From contig JAIESJ010000066.1 of NCBI GenBank assembly GCA_019746155.1, positions 1-5,979 of the forward strand: a stretch of 5,979 nucleotides of DNA. The letters are read 5' to 3'. Positions 1 to 4,596 of the stretch are shown here, one piece after another. The stretch comes from Burkholderiales bacterium. Its GTDB lineage: Bacteria > Pseudomonadota > Gammaproteobacteria > Burkholderiales > SG8-41. Position 1 is the first letter of the stretch; each line of letters begins with the position of its first letter. A program made the position numbers and the translations under genes. Under the pieces are notes generated by a model. The model was not told the DNA's origin. It was given only the letters and a program-made list of their open reading frames with translations, and did not search any database.

Positions 1-297
1 ATGGGGATTGAGCAGGCCGATCAGGATCTGGCCGGAACGCATCTGCGCCAGCTCCTGCGCATCGGGGCCGCGCACCTTGAGCACGATCTCGGCCTGGCTG
101 TAGATCTCGGCCGCGGTGCCAACGATGGTCGCGCCGGCCACCGTGTAATGCTCGTCGGGAATGCTCGCTCCGGCGCCGGCGCCGGATTGAACGAAGACGG
201 TGTGATGACCGGAAGCGGTGAGTTTTTTTACCGTTTCGGGCGTTGCCGCGACACGCGTTTCAGCGGGCCGCGTTTCCGCCGGAATGCCGAGCTTCAT
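1..297 (-). CDS. pntA: NAD(P) transhydrogenase subunit alpha, N-terminal part (truncated by window edge)
   Basis: This is the first 99 codons of the alpha subunit of the Re/Si-specific, proton-translocating NAD(P)+ transhydrogenase. The membrane enzyme passes hydride from NADH to NADP+ using the proton gradient and so supplies NADPH. The translation opens MKLGIPAETRPAETRVAATP and continues with SGAGAGASIPDEHY (about residues 38-51) and AEIVLKVRGP (about 69-78). These are the hallmarks of the alanine dehydrogenase/PNT N-terminal domain. The conserved ETRVA motif makes transhydrogenase more likely than plain alanine dehydrogenase, but the NAD-binding Rossmann domain lies beyond the edge. The ATG at 295-297 has a good Shine-Dalgarno AGGGAG at 307-312, nine bases upstream. 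Many proteobacteria split alpha into pntAA and pntAB; which form this is cannot be seen. Upstream lie a TATAAT and an FNR-like box, suggesting oxygen-responsive expression. Confidence 0.9.
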   Translation of the reverse strand, partial: MKLGIPAETRPAETRVAATPETVKKLTASGHHTVFVQSGAGAGASIPDEHYTVAGATIVGTAAEIYSQAEIVLKVRGPDAQELAQMRSGQILIGLLNPH

Positions 298-356
298 TGT
301 GTTGTTCTCCCTGCCAAGAGCTCTTGATGGCCGCTGGCGCGGCACAGACAGGCGGC

Positions 357-362
357 ATTATA
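357..362 (-). promoter_or_regulatory. -10 element of predicted pntA promoter
   Basis: On the minus strand these bases read TATAAT, a perfect sigma-70 -10 hexamer, 59 bp upstream of the pntA ATG. The predicted transcription start is about position 350, leaving a leader of roughly 53 bases that contains the AGGGAG ribosome site. At 17-bp spacing the -35 hexamer would be AAGGCG (380-385), which is poor. A strong -10 with a weak -35 is typical of promoters that need an activator, and an FNR-like box sits where such an activator would bind. The preceding aldolase gene on the same strand shows no terminator after its stop, so readthrough from it is also possible. Confidence 0.65.
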
Positions 363-385
363 AAGGAAAAATCCCGGCTCGCCTT

Positions 386-399
386 TTGACCCGGATCAA
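386..399 (-). promoter_or_regulatory. FNR/Anr-type operator upstream of pntA
   Basis: The minus strand reads TTGATCCGGGTCAA. It matches the FNR/Anr/Dnr consensus TTGAT-N4-ATCAA at 9 of the 10 defined positions, and fits exactly the TTGAT-N4-GTCAA variant common for Anr/Dnr-type regulators. Its centre (392.5) lies about 42 bp upstream of the start predicted from the TATAAT at 357-362. This is the classical class II activator position (-41.5). Motif, spacing and weak -35 agree with one another. That an FNR-family protein binds here is inferred; which member (FNR, Anr, Dnr) cannot be told from the site. Confidence 0.6.
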
Positions 400-421
400 A
401 TATTGCCGTTTCCCGATCGGC

Positions 422-457
422 GTACTCCTCAAGGCACCCGTCAAGTATTCCTCAAGG
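422..457. repeat. Pair of 13-bp direct repeats upstream of the FNR-like box
   Basis: GTACTCCTCAAGG (422-434) recurs as GTATTCCTCAAGG (445-457), identical at 12 of 13 positions with a 23-bp period. A third TCAAG lies between them at 441-445, so the TCAAG core recurs at 12- and 11-bp steps, close to one helical turn. Relative to the predicted pntA start the repeats centre near -78 and -101. The segment TACTCCT (423-429) fits the NarL heptamer consensus TACYYMT exactly, and GGGGGTA (456-462) is one mismatch from the reverse form. A NarL-type nitrate regulator is therefore one candidate, but the arrangement is not the standard 7-2-7 palindrome and the assignment is tentative. Confidence 0.45.
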
Positions 458-492
458 GGGTATTGAGAAGAGAAAAGAATTCACCTGCGGTT

Positions 493-1281
493 TCACTGGA
501 TTTTCAGCGCGCGCAGGAAACCGGTGCGCTCGCGCGCCCCCGCCATCATGAATGAAAGATCAGAACCGCTCAGGATGAAGCGCATCCCCATGCCGATGTA
601 TTTCTGCAGCAGCGCCGGCTCGTAGACCCCGCCCATGCCGGGGTGCTTGCCGTGCCTGCCGCACGCCGCGATCACAGTCTCGTAGGCCGCCTCCACCCTG
701 GCATCGGTGAACTGCCCCGGAATGCCCATCTCGGCGCACAGGTCATTGGTGCCGATCAGCAGCACGTCGACGCCCTTCACCGCGGCGATAGCATCGGCGT
801 TGGCAATCGCCTGCGGCGTCTCCAGCATCACCACTACCAGCACCTCTTCGTTGACCAGGCGCGTCGCCTCGGCCACCGGCGCGGCGCGAAAGCCGAGCTG
901 TGGTTGCGCGCCCGCCACCGACCGATGCCCGAGCGGCGGGTATTTGCAATAGGAAACGACGCGCTCCGCCTCCTCAACTGTATCGACGTGGGGCACGACG
1001 ATGCCCTGGGCACCGGCGTCGAGCAGGCGCGTCGCGTGATGATGCTCGCGGCCGGGCACCCTGACGAGCGGCGTGATGCCCGCTCCCAGCGCCGCGACCG
1101 CGATCTGCGCGGCGGTATCGACGTCCATTGCGCTATGTTCCATGTCGATGAAGAGCCAGTCGAAGTCGCAGCTCCTGGCGATCATCGCGGTATCGACGGT
1201 ACGGGCCTGGCGCAAGCCCAGGCCCAGTGACAATTCCCCCGCGGCAAGGCGGCACTTGGCGTGGTTTGGAATGGCGCTCAT
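493..1281 (-). CDS. HpcH/HpaI-family class II (metal-dependent) 2-oxo acid aldolase
   Basis: The 262-residue protein matches the HpaI / GarL group: 4-hydroxy-2-oxoheptanedioate aldolase and 2-dehydro-3-deoxyglucarate aldolase. These cytoplasmic enzymes cleave 4-hydroxy-2-oxo acids to pyruvate and an aldehyde using a divalent metal. Visible motifs in order are DWLFIDMEHSAMD (41-53), PLVRVPG (71-77), LLDAGAQGIVVPHV (86-99), YPPLGHRS (114-121), VMLETPQA (151-158) and DVLLIGTNDLCAEMG (172-186). By family comparison His49 and Arg74 are the catalytic pair and Glu154 and Asp180 the metal ligands; all are present, so it should be active. Length is normal for the family. The ATG at 1279-1281 has a ribosome site GAAAGGA (1289-1295) seven bases upstream. 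It stands alone between pntA and the divergent mutL, so its substrate cannot be read from context. I give no gene symbol because hpaI/hpcH would imply aromatic catabolism genes that are absent here. Confidence 0.88.
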   Translation of the reverse strand: MSAIPNHAKCRLAAGELSLGLGLRQARTVDTAMIARSCDFDWLFIDMEHSAMDVDTAAQIAVAALGAGITPLVRVPGREHHHATRLLDAGAQGIVVPHVDTVEEAERVVSYCKYPPLGHRSVAGAQPQLGFRAAPVAEATRLVNEEVLVVVMLETPQAIANADAIAAVKGVDVLLIGTNDLCAEMGIPGQFTDARVEAAYETVIAACGRHGKHPGMGGVYEPALLQKYIGMGMRFILSGSDLSFMMAGARERTGFLRALKIQ

Positions 1282-1333
1282 TGCTTTTTCCTTTCTTGGT
1301 CATACTGACTTGCTGACGGCATCGAATCGGGGA

Positions 1334-1353
1334 GCGGACGTGCCTGCGTCCGC
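1334..1353. repeat. Inverted repeat in the aldolase-mutL divergent intergenic region
   Basis: GCGGACG (1334-1340) and CGTCCGC (1347-1353) form a perfect 7-bp inverted repeat around a 6-base centre. A further copy of the right arm, GCGTCCGC, occurs at 1384-1391, so the same octamer appears at 1346-1353 and 1384-1391. There is no T-run after it on either strand, so it is not an intrinsic terminator. Lying 53 bp from the aldolase start codon between two divergent genes, it is placed like a repressor operator, but no family can be assigned. The rest of 1282-1459 shows no gene. Confidence 0.35.
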
Positions 1354-1448
1354 CATCCTCAGGCCGGGATTATCAGGCATGTAGCGTCCGCTGGCCACAA
1401 CGCGCGCCCTGAAACCGGCGTATTCACCGTCGCGGCGCGGCTACCCAG

Positions 1449-1454
1449 TATAAT
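1449..1454 (+). promoter_or_regulatory. Candidate -10 element abutting the mutL start codon
   Basis: A perfect TATAAT ends five bases before the mutL ATG (1460-1462). If used, transcription would begin at about 1460-1461, at or one base into the start codon, giving a leaderless mRNA. No Shine-Dalgarno sequence is visible upstream of the ATG, which fits a leaderless message. No good -35 exists at 16-18 bp spacing, and there is no extended -10 TG, so the element is unproven. Confidence 0.45.
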
Positions 1455-1459
1455 TGGGC

Positions 1460-3223
1460 ATGCCTGCCATACGCGTCCTGTCCGATTTGCTGATCAACCA
1501 GATCGCCGCCGGTGAAGTCGTGGATCGCCCGGCTTCAGCGCTCAAGGAACTGCTCGAAAACAGCATCGACGCCGGCGCGCGCGCCATCGCGGTCCAGCTC
1601 GCGGCCGGCGGCACCCGGCTCATCAGGATCACCGACGATGGCTGCGGCATCGGTCGCGACGATCTGCCGCTGGCGCTGGCGCGCCACGCCACCAGCAAGA
1701 TCGCCTCGCTCGCCGATCTCGAGCGCGTGACGAGCCTGGGCTTCCGCGGCGAGGCGCTGGCGAGCATCGCCGCCGTCTCCAGCCTGACGCTCACCAGCCG
1801 CCGCGCCGGCGAGCGCCATGCCTGGACCCTCTCCGCCAGCGGCCGGGAACTTTCCGCCGTCGCTCCCGCCTCGCTCGATGCCGGCACCAGCATCGAGGTG
1901 CGCGACCTGTATTTCAACACGCCGGCACGCCGCAAGTTCCTCAAGTCCGAAGCCACCGAATACGCGCATTGCGAGGAAATCTTCAAGCGCACCGCGCTCT
2001 CGCGCAGCGACGTCGGCTTCTCGCTGCAGCACAATGGGCGCGTGCGCTGGCACCTCGGGGCGCAGGAGCTGCAGGAGCGCCTCGCGGCGCTGCTGGGCGA
2101 AGACTTCCGTGCCGCCGTCATCACGCTCGACGAGCACAGCGCGGGCCTGAGGCTCCATGGCTGCGCCGGGTTACCGGCGCATTCGCGCGCCACGCGCGAA
2201 GCCCAGTATGTCTTCGTCAACGGTCGCTTCGTGCGCGACAAGCTCATCGCGCACGCCATCCGCCAGGCCTACCAGGACGTGCTGCATCACGAGCGCCATG
2301 CGGCGTTCGTGCTGTTTATCGAGATCGACCCGGCGCAGGTCGATGTCAACGTGCATCCGACCAAGATCGAAGTGCGCTTCCGCGATGCGCGCGGCGTGCA
2401 CCAGTTCATTTTCCACGCGCTCAACAAGGCGCTGTCGCGGACCGTCGCCGGCACCACGACTGCCGCTGAAGCCACCGGTGTTTCCCCGAGCCCCGCGACG
2501 CCACAGGTGCCCGCCGGCCACTTCCGCCAGAACAGCATGGCGCTGGGCGTGGCGCAACCGGCGAGGTTCTACGAAACGTTGTTCGGACAACGTCCCGCAA
2601 CACCGCCGCTGCAGCAATCCGCGGTTCCGGCATCGCCATCGCCACCGCTCGGCTTTGCGCTGGCGCAGCTCTCGGGCATCTACGTCCTGGCGCAGAATGA
2701 ACAGGGCCTGGTCATCGTCGACATGCACGCCGCGCATGAGCGCATCATGTACGAAAAGCTCAAGCAGGCGCTCGATCGGCGCGACATCCCGATGCAGCCG
2801 CTGCTGGTGCCGGCGACGTTTTCCGCCGCAGCGCTGGATATCGCAACCGTGGAGGAAAATCAGGACGTGCTGCGCCGGATCGGTTTCGACATCGCCCCCG
2901 CCTCGCCGACGATGCTGGTGGTGCGCGGCATCCCGGCCATGCTCGCCGACGCCGACGCGTGCGAACTTGCGCGCGACGTGCTGGCGGAAGTGCGCGAATT
3001 CGGCGCGAGCCGGGTGCTGACCGAACGCCGGAACGAATTGCTCTCGACCATGGCCTGCCATGCCGCGGTGCGCGCCAACCGCAGGCTCACCGTGCCGGAG
3101 ATGAACGCGCTGCTGCGCGAGATGGAAGCCACCGAACGCTCGGGGCAATGCAACCACGGCCGGCCGACCTGGCACCAGATCTCGATTGCCGAACTCGATA
3201 AGCTGTTCATGAGAGGGAAATGA
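1460..3223 (+). CDS. mutL: DNA mismatch repair protein MutL
   Basis: The 587-residue protein couples MutS mismatch recognition to strand incision. Its N-terminal GHKL ATPase carries ELLENSIDAGA (30-40, with Glu30 and Asn34 matching E. coli Glu29 and Asn33), DDGCGIG (59-65), RHATSK (75-80) and GFRGEALASI (94-103). The transducer domain shows NTPARRKF (153-160), YVFVNGRFVRDK (250-261) and HPTKIEVRFRD (299-309). A Pro/Ala/Ser-rich linker spans about 330-397. The C-terminal dimerisation domain holds DMHAAHERIMYE (421-432), ACHAAVRA (532-539) and CNHGRP (564-569). These correspond to the DQHA(X)2E(X)4E, ACHxA and CPHGRP motifs of the MutL nicking endonuclease, so self-incision without MutH is predicted. 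I chose the ATG at 1460 because MPAIRVL aligns with the E. coli start MPIQVL. An in-frame TTG at 1454 adds two residues and is unsupported. The E. coli protein is 615 residues. The gene is followed closely by miaA. Confidence 0.97.
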   Translation: MPAIRVLSDLLINQIAAGEVVDRPASALKELLENSIDAGARAIAVQLAAGGTRLIRITDDGCGIGRDDLPLALARHATSKIASLADLERVTSLGFRGEALASIAAVSSLTLTSRRAGERHAWTLSASGRELSAVAPASLDAGTSIEVRDLYFNTPARRKFLKSEATEYAHCEEIFKRTALSRSDVGFSLQHNGRVRWHLGAQELQERLAALLGEDFRAAVITLDEHSAGLRLHGCAGLPAHSRATREAQYVFVNGRFVRDKLIAHAIRQAYQDVLHHERHAAFVLFIEIDPAQVDVNVHPTKIEVRFRDARGVHQFIFHALNKALSRTVAGTTTAAEATGVSPSPATPQVPAGHFRQNSMALGVAQPARFYETLFGQRPATPPLQQSAVPASPSPPLGFALAQLSGIYVLAQNEQGLVIVDMHAAHERIMYEKLKQALDRRDIPMQPLLVPATFSAAALDIATVEENQDVLRRIGFDIAPASPTMLVVRGIPAMLADADACELARDVLAEVREFGASRVLTERRNELLSTMACHAAVRANRRLTVPEMNALLREMEATERSGQCNHGRPTWHQISIAELDKLFMRGK

Positions 3224-3225
3224 GG
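3222..3225 (+). promoter_or_regulatory. Ribosome binding site deciding the TTG start of miaA
   Basis: GAGG overlaps the mutL stop codon (TGA at 3221-3223) and lies eight bases before the TTG at 3234. The miaA frame is open only back to a stop at 3210-3212 and has no ATG or GTG before the TTG. The next in-frame ATG, the methionine just before the P-loop, would remove the first beta strand of the nucleotide-binding fold. The TTG start is therefore the best choice, and ribosomes ending mutL could reinitiate here. Confidence 0.6.
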
Positions 3226-3226
3226 C

Positions 3227-3254
3227 TTCAAACTTGAAACCGGAAACCAGAAAC
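3227..3254. repeat. Four degenerate tandem heptanucleotides spanning the miaA start
   Basis: The stretch can be read as four 7-base units ending in AAAC: TTCAAAC (3227-3233), TTGAAAC (3234-3240), CGGAAAC (3241-3247) and CAGAAAC (3248-3254). The miaA TTG is the first codon of the second unit, so the repeat encodes the opening of MiaA (MKPETRN). This N-terminal stretch is not part of the conserved MiaA core. Gain or loss of one unit downstream of the start would shift the reading frame. The units are imperfect, which argues against frequent slippage today. Confidence 0.5.
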
Positions 3255-4217
3255 CCGGCAAAACCGCCGCCGGCCATTCTGCTGATGGGGCCCACCGCTA
3301 GCGGGAAAACAGCGGTCGCGGCAGCGATCGTCGAGAAACTGCCGTGCGAGATCATCAGCGTCGATTCGGCGCAGATTTACAAGGACATGAACATCGGCAC
3401 CGCCAAGCCGGGGGCTGAATTCCTGAAGCGCACGCCGCATCACCTGATCGACATTATCGAGCCGCACGAGTCCTATTCCGCAGCGCGCTTCCGCGACGAT
3501 GCGCTGACGCTCATGCGCGAGATCACCGAGCGCGGCCGCATTCCGCTGCTGGTGGGCGGCACCATGCTCTATTTCCGGGCGCTGGTCGAGGGCTTGAGCG
3601 ACCTGCCCGAGGCCGATCCTGCCATGCGGCTCATCATCGACACCATGGCCGAAACGTCCGGCTGGCCGGGACTGCATGCGGAACTCTCCCGCGTCGACCC
3701 GGAAACCGCGGCGCGGTTGAAACCCAACGATGCCCAGCGCATCCAGCGCGCGCTGGAAGTCTACTACCTCACCAACAAGCCGCTGTCGGATTTCCACAAG
3801 AAGCCGAAATACGTCTACTTCCCGTACACGCCGCTCAAGATCGCGCTGGTGCCAAGTGTGCGCGAAGTGCTGCACGAGCGCATCGCCCGGCGCTTTGAAG
3901 ACATGCTGGAACTGGGACTGATCGGAGAGTTGAGGGAATTACGCAAGCGGTATGCGCTTGAACTCACCATGCCGTCGATGCGCTGCGTGGGCTACCGCCA
4001 GGTGTGGCAGTACCTTGATGGGGAATTCGGGCTCGCCGGACTGCGCGACAAAGGCGTGGCGGCGACGCGCCAGCTTGCGAAACGCCAGCTCACCTGGCTG
4101 CGCGCCATGAAAGACGTGACCGAATTCGATTGCCTGGCGGAGGACGTCGCGGAACAAGTCCTGGTTTTTCTGCAAGCGGCGCTGGGATCATCATCCGTCA
4201 CCGGGAAAAATAAGTAA
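3234..4217 (+). CDS. miaA: tRNA dimethylallyltransferase (tRNA A37 isopentenylation)
   Basis: MiaA transfers the dimethylallyl group of DMAPP to N6 of adenine 37 in tRNAs that read codons starting with U. This is the first step toward ms2i6A and stabilises codon-anticodon pairing. The 327-residue protein has the P-loop GPTASGKT (19-26), DSAQIYKDMNIGTAKP (44-59, including the catalytic Asp44), VGGTMLY (107-113), NDAQRIQRALEV (165-176), CVGYRQVW (251-258) and TRQLAKRQLTWLR (278-290). All are family signatures, in the expected order. E. coli MiaA is 316 residues; most of the difference is a short N-terminal extension encoded by a heptanucleotide repeat and a Pro run (KPPPA, 10-14). The start is TTG with GAGG eight bases upstream, 10 bp after the mutL stop, so co-transcription and translational coupling with mutL are likely. 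TTG suggests modest translation. The protein acts in the cytoplasm. Confidence 0.96.
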   Translation: MKPETRNPAKPPPAILLMGPTASGKTAVAAAIVEKLPCEIISVDSAQIYKDMNIGTAKPGAEFLKRTPHHLIDIIEPHESYSAARFRDDALTLMREITERGRIPLLVGGTMLYFRALVEGLSDLPEADPAMRLIIDTMAETSGWPGLHAELSRVDPETAARLKPNDAQRIQRALEVYYLTNKPLSDFHKKPKYVYFPYTPLKIALVPSVREVLHERIARRFEDMLELGLIGELRELRKRYALELTMPSMRCVGYRQVWQYLDGEFGLAGLRDKGVAATRQLAKRQLTWLRAMKDVTEFDCLAEDVAEQVLVFLQAALGSSSVTGKNK

Positions 4218-4238
4218 TCAGATCAGCAGCCTACAGGA

Positions 4239-4254
4239 GAGCATCGCGATGCTC
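4239..4254. repeat. Perfect 16-bp palindrome containing the DUF1840 start codon
   Basis: GAGCATCGCGATGCTC is its own reverse complement, and the ATG at 4249-4251 lies in its right arm. In mRNA it can fold as a 6-bp stem (GAGCAU with AUGCUC) closed by a CGCG loop. That stem would pair the whole start codon and the last two bases of the ribosome site AGGAGA (4235-4240). As DNA it could equally be an operator. Which of these applies, if either, cannot be told from sequence. Confidence 0.5.
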
Positions 4255-4584
4255 GTCACATTTCAAAGTAAAGCATGGGGCAGCCTCACCATGTTTGGTG
4301 ATGTGGCGGTAAGGCTGCTGAAGATGATGGGGCATAGCGGCACAGTGCCCGGCGCCCTGCTCGCCGCCGATATTCCCGCCGCGCTGGCACGCCTCGAACG
4401 GGAACTTGCCGCGGTCGAGGCCGAAGAAAAGGTGAGCCACCGCACGCGAACGGACGACGAGGACCGAGACGCTCCCCCCTCCGTGAAACTCAGTCAGCGG
4501 GCCTACCCACTGATTCAACTCCTCACCGCGGCGGCCCGGAAGGAGTGCGATGTCATGTGGGAAGAAGGCAATCCCATGGTCTGA
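4249..4584 (+). CDS. DUF1840 family protein of unknown function
   Basis: This 111-residue protein matches DUF1840, an uncharacterised family that I associate with Betaproteobacteria. Its N-terminal block has the typical features MLVTFQSKAWGS (1-12), TMFGDVAVRLLKMMGHSG (14-31) and VPGALLAADIPAALARL (33-49). An acidic, variable linker (about 51-76, including DDEDRD) leads to a C-terminal block, SQRAYPLIQLLTAAARKECDV (82-102), ending near MWEEG. There is no signal peptide or membrane segment, so a cytoplasmic protein is likely. The start ATG has AGGAGA eight bases upstream, and both lie at a 16-bp palindrome. It begins 31 bp after the miaA stop with no terminator visible between, so it is probably the third gene of a mutL-miaA operon. 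No catalytic motif is recognisable. Family assignment is from remembered conserved text; function is unknown. Confidence 0.88.
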   Translation: MLVTFQSKAWGSLTMFGDVAVRLLKMMGHSGTVPGALLAADIPAALARLERELAAVEAEEKVSHRTRTDDEDRDAPPSVKLSQRAYPLIQLLTAAARKECDVMWEEGNPMV

Positions 4585-4596
4585 CCGGAGAGTCAG
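4581..4596. other. Small hairpin joining the two convergent stop codons
   Basis: CTGAC (4581-4585) can pair with GTCAG (4592-4596) around a 6-base loop. The stem contains the DUF1840 stop TGA (4582-4584) and, on the other strand, the stop of the converging gene (4593-4595). Only 8 bp separate the two genes. The stem is short and has no T-run on either strand, so it is a weak candidate for a bidirectional terminator at best. No better terminator is visible at this junction. Confidence 0.25.

Noticed and set aside
223..229. Run of seven A on the minus strand in pntA as a possible programmed frameshift site
   Set aside because: It encodes the ordinary VKKL of the family, and the frame continues correctly on both sides with no structure nearby to suggest recoding.
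315..326. 12-bp palindrome CAAGAGCTCTTG in the pntA leader
   Set aside because: It is centred in the untranslated leader and has no room for an RNA loop beyond a short stem; it could be an operator, but nothing else supports it.
1..466. Two plus-strand open frames (1-327 and 218-466) at the left edge
   Set aside because: They lie opposite pntA and its promoter; translations show no homology and lack a credible ribosome site.
643..1230. Plus-strand open frame (195 codons) inside the aldolase gene
   Set aside because: Composition is Arg/His/Asp-rich and motif-free, while the opposite strand carries a complete aldolase with all catalytic residues.
1441..2259. Long minus-strand open frame (272 codons) opposite mutL
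   Set aside because: Ser/Arg/Ala-rich translation with no recognisable domain; it is the antisense shadow of a confidently identified GC-rich gene.
2171..3355. Long minus-strand open frame (394 codons) opposite the end of mutL and start of miaA
   Set aside because: His/Arg/Gly-rich composition with no family motif, and it crosses two real genes on the other strand; typical of high-GC shadow frames.
4281..4317. Competing hairpins early in the DUF1840 coding sequence (TCACCA/TGGTGA and CAGCCTCACC/GGTAAGGCTG)
   Set aside because: They fall in a strongly conserved protein segment, so the pairing can be explained by coding constraint; there is no sign of an attenuator or T-run.
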